From Dyadobacter chenwenxiniae (GTDB taxonomy: Bacteria > Bacteroidota > Bacteroidia > Cytophagales > Spirosomataceae), in NCBI RefSeq assembly GCF_022869785.1, contig NZ_CP094997.1, forward strand, positions 5,208,001-5,272,000: a stretch of DNA of 64,000 nucleotides, read 5' to 3'. The position numbers were made by a program, and so were the translations under genes. Within the stretch, counting starts at the first letter, position 1. Every line of letters begins with the position of its first letter. Of this stretch, positions 9,036-17,773 are shown piece by piece. Below the pieces are notes generated by a model that saw only the letters and a program-made list of their open reading frames with translations, did not search any database and was not told the DNA's origin.

Positions 9036-10439
9036 TTATTTTCTGAATACCCAAACCATTGCTATCAGCAGCAGGATGACAATGCCGTTGGTGGTGTCTT
9101 TTAAAATCTTTTTATAATCTATTGAATCTTTACTGCTATCGAGGCTTTCCAGGTTATCATACAACCCTGAAGAGCCGCTTAAAGACAAATTGGCGAGCTT
9201 ATAATCCTCTCCTTTCACGGTTAGCATTTTAGAGGATCTCAGTGTATCATATCGGGCTTTTCCCAAATTGAAATACACCCATTGAAAATACCTTCCCAAA
9301 GGAAACTCACCATCCTTTCTTGGCACAACAAAGTAATCGAAAGTTTGCTCCCCAATCACACTTTGATAGCTCCTTTTAATGATCTGACTACGTTCCGGTG
9401 AATAAATATCGAATGTTGAACTGGTCTGGATAGTGGGCGCGGGAATGGCTGCAATGTTACCAACACCCTCTACTTTGAACATGTAACGAACACTTTCACC
9501 AGGATAAACCAGCTTGGCGGACAAACTTTCCCTTAAATTATACTGCCCAACAGCCACCTGGTCCCGAAGCGGATGATCGGGCAGCTGGCGAACAGAAATT
9601 GTAACCTTGTTGGATCGGAAAGATTTAATAACCCTCCGTTCAACATTCACTGCCTTACTGTTATCAATGACAAGCATTTGCAATGCGATGGAGGGAAAAA
9701 CAATGTCCTCCGTCGTTATAGGGAAGAGCCGCGCCTGATACATATTATATTCGGTGTAGCGACGGCCCTTAATGTTAACCTTGCGTTTTACAATTTCTTC
9801 AATGCCTACGTTCTCTTCCCAGCAGTTCGTGGGTCTTAATTTTTTTAAAATGGATTGCAGCTGCTCGTTGAAACGGTAAAATTCCATTTGTACCGGCGCA
9901 TTTTCGGCAATGTAAAGCGAAATCCGGAGCGCGAAGCCCTCTCTGATGTAAATGGCTTTTTTATCGGTTTGTACGGAAAGAAAAATCCCGTCGCCTGTAT
10001 CTTCCAAGTCTGCATCAAATGTTGGGCTTAAACGTGCCGAAACGGTGCCTTCTGTGCCTGCCGACTGTGAAAAGACAACCATTGTCTCGTCTGATTTCAA
10101 TTTAAGGCTGCTTACTGTAATGGTGAATTCCGGAATCAGGTAATTTCCGGGCTTGGTTGCGAAGTATTCCTGCGTAATGGTTTGTATAACCACTTTTTTC
10201 CCGTCAACTGTGCTGATGGCGCTGGTAGCCGATTTGCTCCGCTTTTCAAGACCGTTGATTTCAGGAAAGATGACGGCTGGCCGGGTTTCCGCGTCACGCA
10301 ACACTACAGATATTAAAAAGGGCTGGTCAAGCGTTAGGTTTTTGGAGCCTAACTCAATGGTGGAGGCGTCATTGATAGTCTGGGCGACAAGCGTACCAGA
10401 AAAACACAAAATAATATTTAATAAGGCATATAATTTCAT
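9036..10439 (-). CDS. BatD-like protein (oxygen-tolerance family)
   Basis: A signal peptide (MKLYALLNIILCFSGTLVA) is followed by a mostly beta-strand extracytoplasmic region with Ig-like pieces (about residues 25-430) and one C-terminal membrane helix, IVILLLIAMVWVFRK. This is the layout of BatD proteins. In Bacteroidota, BatD usually sits in a bat operon with MoxR ATPase and von Willebrand-domain BatA/B proteins and is linked to aerotolerance. None of those partners is next door, so this is a solitary copy. It stops just before aroC. Confidence in the family is good; the role is inferred. Confidence 0.8.
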   Translation of the reverse strand: MKLYALLNIILCFSGTLVAQTINDASTIELGSKNLTLDQPFLISVVLRDAETRPAVIFPEINGLEKRSKSATSAISTVDGKKVVIQTITQEYFATKPGNYLIPEFTITVSSLKLKSDETMVVFSQSAGTEGTVSARLSPTFDADLEDTGDGIFLSVQTDKKAIYIREGFALRISLYIAENAPVQMEFYRFNEQLQSILKKLRPTNCWEENVGIEEIVKRKVNIKGRRYTEYNMYQARLFPITTEDIVFPSIALQMLVIDNSKAVNVERRVIKSFRSNKVTISVRQLPDHPLRDQVAVGQYNLRESLSAKLVYPGESVRYMFKVEGVGNIAAIPAPTIQTSSTFDIYSPERSQIIKRSYQSVIGEQTFDYFVVPRKDGEFPLGRYFQWVYFNLGKARYDTLRSSKMLTVKGEDYKLANLSLSGSSGLYDNLESLDSSKDSIDYKKILKDTTNGIVILLLIAMVWVFRK

Positions 10440-10544
10440 TAAATATTTTCGTTAACTTTATTAAGAATTGCCCCGATCTGATGTTTTTGGCTTGATTCCT
10501 ATAAAATTTATTCACGTCCCTAAACCACAAAACTACATAATACT

Positions 10545-10751
10545 ATGGCCTCGATGCTTGAATACATAAAAATTATTCTGCAAAAAGTTAGCTTCGACCG
10601 CAGATTGTTTGAAAAAGAACTCAGAAAAGCAATCCGAATGTTGATGCCTGCCGAGGTGAAACGGTTAAGACAATGGTGTTACGATAATTACGGAACGATA
10701 CATTTGCCAGTACTTAATACTTGTTTTGCACGCCTTTCATCACTGGGCTAG
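10545..10751 (+). CDS. Small hypothetical protein (68 aa)
   Basis: The sequence starts MASMLEYIKIILQKVSFD and contains FEKELRKAIRMLMPAEVKRL followed by RQWCYDNYG. It is basic and helical, with no signal peptide or membrane segment. The Trp-Cys-Tyr segment looks conserved in character, and I have the impression that similar small proteins occur across Cytophagales, but the function is unknown. The strong palindromic terminator immediately downstream supports it as a real gene. Confidence 0.6.
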   Translation: MASMLEYIKIILQKVSFDRRLFEKELRKAIRMLMPAEVKRLRQWCYDNYGTIHLPVLNTCFARLSSLG

Positions 10752-10766
10752 AAAATTTTTAGATTT

Positions 10767-10814
10767 TATAACGAAAGAAGCCGCCTGGATATCCAAGCGG
10801 CTTCTTTCGTTATA
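10767..10814. terminator. Bidirectional terminator, near-perfect 48-base palindrome
   Basis: Arms of 18 bases at 10767-10784 and 10797-10814 are exact reverse complements (TATAACGAAAGAAGCCGC), and the loop region itself contains TGGATATCCA. It lies between two convergent genes, with the stop at 10751 on one side and 10825 on the other, and would work in both directions. Confidence 0.85.
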
Positions 10815-10824
10815 ACCTACCGAA

Positions 10825-12600
10825 TTATTTTTTCTTCGGTGTCGCTGCAGTCTTAGTTTTTGCACCGGCTTTTGCGCCAGCCGCAGGCTGTGTTTCCGCT
10901 GTAGGAGTAGCCATTCCTAATGCTTCTTTGGCTGATACATTATCCGGATCTACTTTTAAAAGCTTTTCCCAATACTCCTTCGCTTTTGCCTCATCTTTCA
11001 AAGTAGTCTGAGCGTGGAAGGCAAGATAGCTGTATGCCAGTTTCAAGTATGACTTGTATTTGCTTGGATCTGGATCCTTTTCAGCAAGTTCAGTCAATTT
11101 CAAATAGTAAGGCTGAGAAATGCCTTTGTCAACGTTTTCTTGTCTGTCATATGCATTGTAAAGCGTACTTGCTCTCCAATAGTATCCATATGGCCATTCA
11201 GGAAGTTTCTGCGTTACAGTTGCAAATATTGAATCTGCTTTTAGGAACAATGCACGTCTTTCGCCAGCAATTTTAGCGCTGTCTGCATAGTTAGAATCTG
11301 CCGGCATTGGAAGCACTTTCGCTGTTGCCATCTGGAAGTTAGACAACCCAGTGTAGTAGTAATCGTTGGCACTAGCTTTTGCAGTATCCAATGCGATACC
11401 TTTTTCAAAAGTCGCAGCAGCGTTAGGGAAATCCTTAGCAGCGTAGTACAATGCCGCCACTTCTTTGTATGCCGTTGCAGCCTCTGCTTTGCTGGTATCC
11501 ATGTCAGCACCTTTCAATATATAAGCAACACCAGTCGAATCATAACCTGAACCGTCTGTTACCTTTTGATTGTAAGCACGACCCAAATATTTGTAGTCCT
11601 CTCCAATCACTTTTTCAGGAGCAACTTTTAAGAACTCCGTTAAGTTTTGAATTGCTTCGTCAGGTTTGTTAGTCTTGAAATAAGACCAGCCATACATACG
11701 CAATGTGATCGGGTTATTGATCTTTCCTTTGATCTCTTCCAGCAATTGCAATGATTTTGCATAATCGTCCGCTGTAAATGCAAACTGAGCAGCACGCAAC
11801 TTCATTTCAGGATCCGTAGTTCCGCTTTTCTGGATATACAAATCGAAGTTTTCCGCCGCTTGTTTAAATTTCTGAGCTAAGAAGTACAATTCAGCAAGGT
11901 CCTTGTATGCCGGAGCAAAGTTAGGATCTGCTTCAATTGCCTTTTTGTAATTCTCAAGTGCCAGGTTATAATTTTTACCGCGCAGGTAGATCGATCCGAT
12001 CGCATTGTGAGCTGTTGCATAGTTCGGCTTTGCTGTTAATGCATATTCATAAGCCGTTACTGCTGCACCGCCTTCGTTGCGAAGCATAAGAGCGTCTCCT
12101 TTTGCCAGATAAGCATCAGCAAGATTTTTGTCTCTCTTAACTGCCTCGTCCAATAGTCTGATCGCCTCGGCGGGATCGCTATTTTTTTCAAAAAGCGTGT
12201 AAGCCTCGCCAATTCTGAAGAGAACCTCTGCATCCTTTTTCTTTTTCTTCTCAGCTTCGTCGAAAAGCTCTTTCGCTTTTGCTTTTTCTCCTTTTGCAAG
12301 AGCTACTGTTCCCTGACCTACTTTGTTTAAATAGGATTTATCATCCAGCGTCAGACCTTTATCAAAGGCTTTCTGCGCTTCGTCCAGTTGATTGGTTTTT
12401 ATATAGTAATAACCAAGATAATATTGGTTATCGGCAGAAGGCGTCGTTTCTGCGAGTTTCTTAAATAAATCGCCCGCTTCATTGTAACGCTCGCCGTTGA
12501 TCAATGCCAAGCCATCCTGCGTCGTTTGTGCGTGTAAATTAACAAACGCTAATAAACCAATTACCAGTGCTACTAATTTCATTCTCATGTTTCTGTTCAT
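10825..12600 (-). CDS. Tetratricopeptide-repeat protein of the Ton cluster
   Basis: The 591-residue exported protein has a signal peptide (MRMKLVALVIGLLAFVNLHAQ region) and about a dozen TPR-like helical pairs. Examples are NQYYLGYYYIKTNQLDEAQK (about 56-76), ATAHNAIGSIYLRGKNYNLA (about 195-215) and FAPAYKDLAELYFLAQKFKQ (about 228-248). A low-complexity Ala/Lys tail (AGAKAGAKTKTAATPKKK) ends it. TPR proteins are scaffolds. The gene closes the minus-strand ExbB-ExbD-ExbD-TonB-PstS-like run, an order I know from other Bacteroidota, so a periplasmic partner of that complex is a reasonable inference. Confidence 0.85.
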   Translation of the reverse strand: MNRNMRMKLVALVIGLLAFVNLHAQTTQDGLALINGERYNEAGDLFKKLAETTPSADNQYYLGYYYIKTNQLDEAQKAFDKGLTLDDKSYLNKVGQGTVALAKGEKAKAKELFDEAEKKKKKDAEVLFRIGEAYTLFEKNSDPAEAIRLLDEAVKRDKNLADAYLAKGDALMLRNEGGAAVTAYEYALTAKPNYATAHNAIGSIYLRGKNYNLALENYKKAIEADPNFAPAYKDLAELYFLAQKFKQAAENFDLYIQKSGTTDPEMKLRAAQFAFTADDYAKSLQLLEEIKGKINNPITLRMYGWSYFKTNKPDEAIQNLTEFLKVAPEKVIGEDYKYLGRAYNQKVTDGSGYDSTGVAYILKGADMDTSKAEAATAYKEVAALYYAAKDFPNAAATFEKGIALDTAKASANDYYYTGLSNFQMATAKVLPMPADSNYADSAKIAGERRALFLKADSIFATVTQKLPEWPYGYYWRASTLYNAYDRQENVDKGISQPYYLKLTELAEKDPDPSKYKSYLKLAYSYLAFHAQTTLKDEAKAKEYWEKLLKVDPDNVSAKEALGMATPTAETQPAAGAKAGAKTKTAATPKKK

Positions 12601-12679
12601 TTTTTACCCGGTTAAAATAATGATAAAAAATTTGGCTTTCCAATAACAAGTCCCAAATCTTATAGTTGTATTACACTTA

Positions 12680-13636
12680 TTAAAAATTCTTCCCGGTGGT
12701 TATTTCAAGCTCCCTCGGGTACATTACTTTCGGCAATAAACCCATTTTCTGGATTATCAAACCTCCCACATCCCGTGCGATGTAAGTCATTAGTCCTCCC
12801 CCCAAACCAGAATATCCTTCACGGCTGATGATATATAATTCCCGGTGGAGCGGATATCTTTTAAATTCCAACCCGCCCTGAAAAGGCTGAATGTAGCTGG
12901 ATATCGAGTCGGGATTTGCTTTTTGCGCAACACCCATCACGTGGATTCCCTTTGAAAGTTCCTCCGATGCCAGCGAATGTCCGTCGCTAATCCAATTCAC
13001 ACCAATAAACCCGAGGTGAAGTGGGTTGGACTTTACATCATTTATTACATTTTCATTGGAACCTGATGAAATTATACGCAAACGTTGAATATCAGTTATT
13101 CCAAATTTGTTAAGAACGAAATTAAGGTTGCTTGCATTGGCATTATCAAAAACCAATGTAATTAAGCCTTTCTGATTTCCGCCTTTCAACTGAGACCAGT
13201 CAGTGATCTTGCCTTCCAGGATCGCCCTAATTTCCGGTATTGTAATGAGACTATCCGCATTTGCTTTACTAATAACCAATGCAAGGCCGTCTGTTGCGAT
13301 ATGCTGAAACTTGTGAGACCCCTTCTGTTTCTTAATGATCTCCAACTCCTTGTCATTCAGCTGTCTGGTCGAAAAGATGATCCGAGCACTGTCCTGTAAA
13401 AACTGCCGGATCGCCTCTTGCTCTGGCTTGTAATTCAATTTGAAGTGCGTATTCGGATAAATACCTTCATATGCATTTGTAAGTGCATCCACCAATGGTT
13501 TGAATGATTCGTCCGAGGCAACTGTAATCGTTCCCTGCCTGGGGTTATCAAGATCACCATCAGAATCGCCGCAACCTAGTAAGCTCAGAAACGCTACCGT
13601 TGTGCCGAGCATTATTCCGGCTGACCAAAATTTCAT
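12680..13636 (-). CDS. PstS-like phosphate-binding lipoprotein
   Basis: This is a periplasmic binding protein of the PstS family. The start at 13636 (MKFWSAG) is favoured because its ATG overlaps the stop of the upstream gene in an ATGA arrangement; an in-frame ATG 9 codons earlier also exists. A lipobox SLLGC puts the lipidated Cys at residue 22. The binding-protein fold follows (TITVASDESFKPLVDALTNA, RIIFSTRQLNDKE, LALVISKANADSLI, and SSGSNENV in place of the usual GSGTS-type anion-binding loop). No Pst permease or ATPase is nearby; it belongs to a Ton cluster instead, so a role other than classical phosphate uptake is likely. Confidence 0.85.
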   Translation of the reverse strand: MKFWSAGIMLGTTVAFLSLLGCGDSDGDLDNPRQGTITVASDESFKPLVDALTNAYEGIYPNTHFKLNYKPEQEAIRQFLQDSARIIFSTRQLNDKELEIIKKQKGSHKFQHIATDGLALVISKANADSLITIPEIRAILEGKITDWSQLKGGNQKGLITLVFDNANASNLNFVLNKFGITDIQRLRIISSGSNENVINDVKSNPLHLGFIGVNWISDGHSLASEELSKGIHVMGVAQKANPDSISSYIQPFQGGLEFKRYPLHRELYIISREGYSGLGGGLMTYIARDVGGLIIQKMGLLPKVMYPRELEITTGKNF

Positions 13637-13854
13637 AGTTCTTTTTGATTTCTCCTTCTCCAAACCCTGTAACCTCTATAAGCTCCGTACAAAATAAGTG
13701 TGCCAGCGAAAGCATTTCTTGCCAGACTACCAACAGGTAACAACCTAAAAGACAAGGAGGAGAGGACTAAAAAGACCCCTCCTCCTATGTATGTCAGAGC
13801 CATTAACACAGAGGTTAGATCACCGATCTTCTCATGCAATGGTTTTTCCCTCAT
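13633..13854 (-). CDS. Small two-helix membrane protein in the Ton cluster (73 aa)
   Basis: After a short charged N-terminus (MREKPLHEKIGDLTS) come two hydrophobic segments, about residues 16-36 (VLMALTYIGGGVFLVLSSLS) and 44-60 (ARNAFAGTLILYGAYRGYR), and a very basic tail RVWRRRNQKEL. It starts 3 bases after the tonB stop codon, and its own stop overlaps the ATG of the PstS-like gene by 4 bases, so translation is coupled on both sides. I do not recognise a named family. Its fixed place suggests it works with TonB or the binding lipoprotein. Confidence 0.8.
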   Translation of the reverse strand: MREKPLHEKIGDLTSVLMALTYIGGGVFLVLSSLSFRLLPVGSLARNAFAGTLILYGAYRGYRVWRRRNQKEL

Positions 13855-13857
13855 GAG

Positions 13858-14682
13858 TTACTCCAGTTGGAAATTGATTGGCAGGTTGTACTTAACACGA
13901 ACCGCACGTCCTGATTGCTTACCTGGTTTCCACTTCGGCATTGCTTTCACAACACGGATAGCTTCTTCATCGCAACCAAAACCAAGTCCTTTCAAAACAG
14001 CTACATCCTGGATACTTCCATCCGTATTTACTACGAACGACATAAACACCCTTCCTGAAACGTTGGCACGTGAAGCTGCACTTGGGTATTTGATATTTTT
14101 ACCTAAATACTTGTACATTTCAGCCGTACCACCTGGGAACTCAGGTTGCTGTTCTACAACGGTAAAAACCTTTTCCGGTTCTGGCGCTGCTTCTACAACT
14201 GTTCCTTTGCTTGGTGCTGCTACTGCTTCCGGAGCCACAATGATCTCGTTCGCATTAGGATCTCCCTCGATTGTTTTATCCGCAACAACAGCTTCCTTGA
14301 TTTCTTCTACTGTTGGTGGCGGCACCTCTTCAGGTACTTCTTCATCCTTTTTTACCTCGGGAGGCAAGAACTTCACCGTGTTCACCTTAGGTTGTTCAAC
14401 CGGTGGTGGTGGTGGTGGCGGCGGTTCTGCCGGGTCAATTGGCGGCGGTGGTATCTTCATTAAATCCACTTCAACCATTGCTACTTCTTCTTCCTCGCCA
14501 GCCGACAATTTATTAATAATTGACGGTGTAAACATTGCAAGAACAAAAAGAACAGCTCCGATCAAAGTAGCCTTCGTCACATCAGCACGATATCCCTGAC
14601 GAAGTGAAAATGCTCCGTACGCCTTATTGCGATCAGCAAACACTATATCATCCAGTGTAGCATTCGGGCCTATTTCTGCCAT
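13858..14682 (-). CDS. Energy transducer TonB
   Basis: The 274-residue protein has a cytoplasmic N-terminus, one membrane helix at about residues 38-57 (LIGAVLFVLAMFTPSIINKL), a periplasmic proline-rich spacer with PPPPIDPAEPPPPPPPP, an acidic stretch, and a C-terminal TonB domain (about 180-274) with FPGGTAEMYKYLGKNIKYP and the WKPG motif. It passes proton-motive force from ExbB/ExbD to outer-membrane transporters such as SusC. The N-terminus carries an extra soluble segment (FADRNKAYGAFSLRQGYR) typical of Bacteroidota TonB proteins. It lies between exbD and the small membrane protein in one transcription unit. Confidence 0.95.
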   Translation of the reverse strand: MAEIGPNATLDDIVFADRNKAYGAFSLRQGYRADVTKATLIGAVLFVLAMFTPSIINKLSAGEEEEVAMVEVDLMKIPPPPIDPAEPPPPPPPPVEQPKVNTVKFLPPEVKKDEEVPEEVPPPTVEEIKEAVVADKTIEGDPNANEIIVAPEAVAAPSKGTVVEAAPEPEKVFTVVEQQPEFPGGTAEMYKYLGKNIKYPSAASRANVSGRVFMSFVVNTDGSIQDVAVLKGLGFGCDEEAIRVVKAMPKWKPGKQSGRAVRVKYNLPINFQLE

Positions 14683-14710
14683 GGCGCTTTGAATTTGATT
14701 TGATTAATAA

Positions 14711-15289
14711 TTATTTAGCTACGATTTTATCACCTAAGAGCTTCTTCTCTGAATCTGTCAAAGTCTCCACAAGTGCATATCTCTTTGATTTGGTAATCGC
14801 CATTTCATCCAATACATCAACCATGTTCTTATAGGTTGATACTGGGGTTGGCTTAATTACCACAACAAAAGGATCGTTTCCTTTCTCATCTTTTGGGTTC
14901 GCAGCATTGATGCGTTTTGCAGAAGCGAAAATAACACTTCTAAGATCGAACCCGTAACGAGTTGTTTTCATAGATGCTACTGCTTTATCATCATCTGCCG
15001 CAATTCCGTCAAGATAATATACATCGTCGTTGGCTCCCATAAACAGGGTCAACACTTTCGACGCTTTCAACGGTTCAGTTTTTTCCTGGTCTTTCTCATC
15101 CGTTTTATCAGGCACAGCCAACGTCATGGATGTCGGTTTCGACATTGTCGTTGCTAGCATGAAAAACGTGATAAGCAAGAATCCCAAGTCCACCATTGGA
15201 GTCATGTCCACGCGAGTGGACATCTTCTTGGCCCGAACCTTACCGTCACCTTTGCCGTGCCCACCGCCCGATTCTTCAATTGCTGCCAT
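14711..15289 (-). CDS. ExbD/TolR family biopolymer transporter (second copy)
   Basis: The 192-residue protein has one N-terminal membrane helix (DMTPMVDLGFLLITFFMLAT, about residues 27-46). The Asp in MVDLGFLL is the conserved proton-carrying residue of ExbD. A periplasmic domain follows, ending in VVVIKPTPVSTYKNMVDVLD. With ExbB it forms the proton-driven motor that energises TonB. Spacing is 28 bases to tonB downstream and 36 bases from the first exbD upstream. Two unlike ExbD copies in a row are usual for Bacteroidota Ton operons. Confidence 0.94.
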   Translation of the reverse strand: MAAIEESGGGHGKGDGKVRAKKMSTRVDMTPMVDLGFLLITFFMLATTMSKPTSMTLAVPDKTDEKDQEKTEPLKASKVLTLFMGANDDVYYLDGIAADDDKAVASMKTTRYGFDLRSVIFASAKRINAANPKDEKGNDPFVVVIKPTPVSTYKNMVDVLDEMAITKSKRYALVETLTDSEKKLLGDKIVAK

Positions 15290-15325
15290 TTTCTCTTCTA
15301 ATTAAAATGATCCCTTGTATTATAA

Positions 15326-15940
15326 CTAATCGTTTGTGTAGCCGGCAGGCGCTTGTTCGCTACCTGTAATCAGGTTGAACTTGTTGATATTCTGCGACTG
15401 TAGATTAGACAAAACATCTTTGAAAACCGGAAACTTCGATAGATTATCACCTTTTAAGGCAATTCTCAACTGATTATCCGCCTTACGTGCAGCATAAACC
15501 CAGTCAGCCAACTCGCTTGCTCCTGTGGAATCAACTGGAATACCAGGCTGTTTCACATTCGGCATTTGCTCTTTTGACATATTCAACCAGGGTTTCAACT
15601 GATTCAAAGGAAATCCAAAGCTTGTCTGCAATGCAAACTTTGCTTTTTCAGTCTCAGTGAAAGTGATTCCTTTTGACTGGCCAATGTTTTCAAGCATTGC
15701 TGCTCTCACTGGTTTTGCATCTACTCCAAAGAATACTTTGCCCGCCTTGTCAATACTAATGACCATAATGTGATCATCCGGAACTTTAATCTGCGAAATG
15801 GAAGAGGGGGTTGTAATCTCCGCTTCATTCGACTTAAAAGTTGCCGTCATGATAAAGAACGTCAATAGTAAGAACGCTACGTCAGTCATCGCTGTCATAT
15901 CCGTATGCGGCGCATGCTTCTTAGGTCTTACCTTTCCCAT
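15326..15940 (-). CDS. ExbD/TolR family biopolymer transporter (first copy)
   Basis: The 204-residue protein has a basic N-terminus (MGKVRPKKHAPHTDMTAMTD) and a single membrane helix, VAFLLLTFFIMTATF. The conserved Asp is in AMTDVAFLL. The periplasmic part carries ISQIKVPDDHIMVISIDKAG and LRIALKGDNLSKFPVFKDVL. It is diverged from the following exbD, so the two probably form a mixed assembly around the ExbB pore. It lies 61 bases downstream of exbB on the same strand. Confidence 0.94.
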   Translation of the reverse strand: MGKVRPKKHAPHTDMTAMTDVAFLLLTFFIMTATFKSNEAEITTPSSISQIKVPDDHIMVISIDKAGKVFFGVDAKPVRAAMLENIGQSKGITFTETEKAKFALQTSFGFPLNQLKPWLNMSKEQMPNVKQPGIPVDSTGASELADWVYAARKADNQLRIALKGDNLSKFPVFKDVLSNLQSQNINKFNLITGSEQAPAGYTND

Positions 15941-16001
15941 AGCAAATATATAAGTTTTTTGTATATTAACGAAACTTCCATATTAATAGTTCAAAAAACT
16001 A

Positions 16002-16841
16002 TTAATAATGTGTAGCAAAGTTTGATTGAAGGCTTAGGCCGATTTCATCAATGCTATAAGTAAGGTCGTCAACACGGCTGTTCAAGTAAGCGTATGAGAT
16101 AGTAGCGATTGCAGAAGTACCGATACCAAGTGCCGTATTAATAAGGGCCTCAGAGATACCTGTTGCAAGTGCAGCTGAGTCAGGAGAACCTGATGTACCA
16201 AGTGCCGCGAACGCTTTAATCATACCGATTACCGTTCCAAGAAGTGCAAGAAGTGTAGATGCACCCGCAAGTGTTGCGATAATGGTAAGGTTTTTCTGCA
16301 ACATAGGAAGTTCAAGCGTTGTAGCTTCTTCGATTTCCTTCTGAAGCGCTGCAAGTTTTTGCTCTTTGTCAAGGGCAGTCTCAGTAGTCAACTGCTTATA
16401 TTTAAGAAGTCCTGCTTTGATAACATTACCAACAGAACCTTTTTGTCTGTCACATTCTTTAATTGCTTCTTCGATTTGGTTTTTGTCAAGAAGACCTCTC
16501 AGCTTCACAACGAATGAATCGATGCTTCCAGAACCTTGCGCTTTGTTCAAAGTGATCAAACGCTCGATTGTAAATGTTAACACGATCAGGAAACAAGTCA
16601 TCAAAATTGGTACGATAGGACCTCCTTTGTAAACGATTCCGTAGTAATCACCATCGATTGGGCCTTTTGCGTGATCGCCATCTTTAAAGTGCTCGGGAGC
16701 TCCTAACACGAAAATGTAAACAACTAATGCAATCGCAAATAATAGAGGGATTACCAATGCCGGGTTCAAACCGCCTTTGCCTTTTGTTGCTGCCGCAGCA
16801 GGCTTGGGAGCTGGTGCCGGACTTGTAGCTTTCTTTTCCAT
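16002..16841 (-). CDS. MotA/TolQ/ExbB proton-channel family protein
   Basis: The 279-residue polytopic protein has an Ala/Pro-rich N-terminus (MEKKATSPAPAPKPAAAATK), membrane helices at about 27-47, 83-103, 190-212 and 230-252, and a cytoplasmic helical section between the second and third. The segment LTIIATLAGASTLLALLGTV followed by IGMIKAFAALG, and the later ISEALINTALGIGTSAIATI, are the ExbB/TolQ signature helices. It forms the pentameric proton channel that drives the ExbD/TonB system. It is the first gene of the minus-strand Ton cluster; the long intergenic region upstream should hold the promoter. Confidence 0.95.
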   Translation of the reverse strand: MEKKATSPAPAPKPAAAATKGKGGLNPALVIPLLFAIALVVYIFVLGAPEHFKDGDHAKGPIDGDYYGIVYKGGPIVPILMTCFLIVLTFTIERLITLNKAQGSGSIDSFVVKLRGLLDKNQIEEAIKECDRQKGSVGNVIKAGLLKYKQLTTETALDKEQKLAALQKEIEEATTLELPMLQKNLTIIATLAGASTLLALLGTVIGMIKAFAALGTSGSPDSAALATGISEALINTALGIGTSAIATISYAYLNSRVDDLTYSIDEIGLSLQSNFATHY

Positions 16842-17460
16842 CAGACTTACTTTTAAAGGTTAAATTGAGATTTTGGTTGTGAATTAAATAAAACTTTTGG
16901 TTAAAACTGGATTTGGTAAAATAAAATTTTGACCGCGTTTTGGATAATAGCCTTCTACAAAAGTATGAGTTTTCCTTTTAAAAAAAAGCAAGCATTTCGT
17001 CAGTTTTTTTCTCAGAATTTTTGACATAGCCCGTAGAAATTGCATATTTTAAAGAAACCCGGACATTCAATTTTCTTAATTATTCTAGATTTTGTGCTGA
17101 TTAAGAATCATATGCAACCCAGATTCAAATTTATACATAATTGTACTCTTTACAATAATCTCTGCTAACATGTTTTTCAAAGTGCCCTGTTGTATTTCAA
17201 AATATTTCAACAATCCCTTAGAAAAGCAAATATTATTTTTCTCCTACTATTAGCTAAACAACAATTTTAAAATTCGGATAACCCACATTTTACGCTGCAC
17301 GGCAAATTTTACTAAAACAACAGAAACAAGAGACCGGCTTCGGTAATGCTTCCCACACCTTTCTGAATAATTTGCCACCAGGGAAAATAGAGTCGCAAAA
17401 ATCAGGTAATTTTGACATCCGTTTTAATCCCCAACGGTAACTTAACAAATTCATAACATC
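16842..17460. other. 619-base intergenic region between divergent exbB and gatC
   Basis: The region is AT-rich with no convincing gene. It contains an exact TAnnTTTG box towards exbB (complement of 16958-16965, TACTTTTG) without a well-placed TTTG upstream, and one towards gatC at 17407-17414. A minus-strand open frame over 17290-17499 overlaps the gatC start and looks accidental. No RNA gene or riboswitch fold was recognised. Confidence 0.5.
17407..17414 (+). promoter_or_regulatory. Putative promoter -7 box for gatC
   Basis: TAATTTTG matches the Bacteroidota -7 consensus TAnnTTTG exactly and lies 46 bases before the gatC ATG. No TTTG lies at the expected 19-base distance upstream, so the call is tentative. 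Confidence 0.35.
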
Positions 17461-17748
17461 ATGAAAATCGACAAGGAGTCTCTTAAAAAAATAGCCCACC
17501 TGGCGCGTTTAGAAATAAAACCGGAGGAAGAAGAGGGCATTCTCAAGAGCATGGACTCCGTTTTGACATGGATGGAGCAGCTGAATGAAGTGGATACCGA
17601 GGGCGTCGAACCTCTGACTCATATCCTTAGTGAAGTCAATAACTGGCGTGAAGATGTAGGCGTAAATTCACTGAGCCGTGAAGAGGCGCTTGCCAATGCA
17701 CCTGCTAAAAACACGTCCTATATAATGGTCCCCAAAGTAATTGAGTAA
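17461..17748 (+). CDS. gatC: Asp-tRNA(Asn)/Glu-tRNA(Gln) amidotransferase subunit C
   Basis: The 95-residue protein begins MKIDKESLKKIAHLARLEIK and contains MDSVLTWMEQLNEVDTEGVE and the C-terminal NAPAKNTSYIMVPKVIE, all standard for GatC. GatC is the small subunit that holds GatA and GatB together in the complex converting mischarged Glu-tRNA(Gln) or Asp-tRNA(Asn) to the correct aminoacyl-tRNA. gatA and gatB are not in this window. It is convergent with the interrupted nitrilase gene, 25 bases away. Confidence 0.95.
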   Translation: MKIDKESLKKIAHLARLEIKPEEEEGILKSMDSVLTWMEQLNEVDTEGVEPLTHILSEVNNWREDVGVNSLSREEALANAPAKNTSYIMVPKVIE

Positions 17749-17773
17749 CGAATAGGACACTTTGTCCCTCCTG

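Noticed and set aside
13700..14599. 299-codon plus-strand frame opposite tonB
   Set aside because: The translation is low-complexity Ser/Thr/Gly from the proline-rich TonB linker; the minus strand clearly encodes TonB.
17290..17499. Minus-strand 69-codon frame upstream of gatC
   Set aside because: It overlaps the gatC start, has no recognisable pattern and lies in an AT-rich control region.
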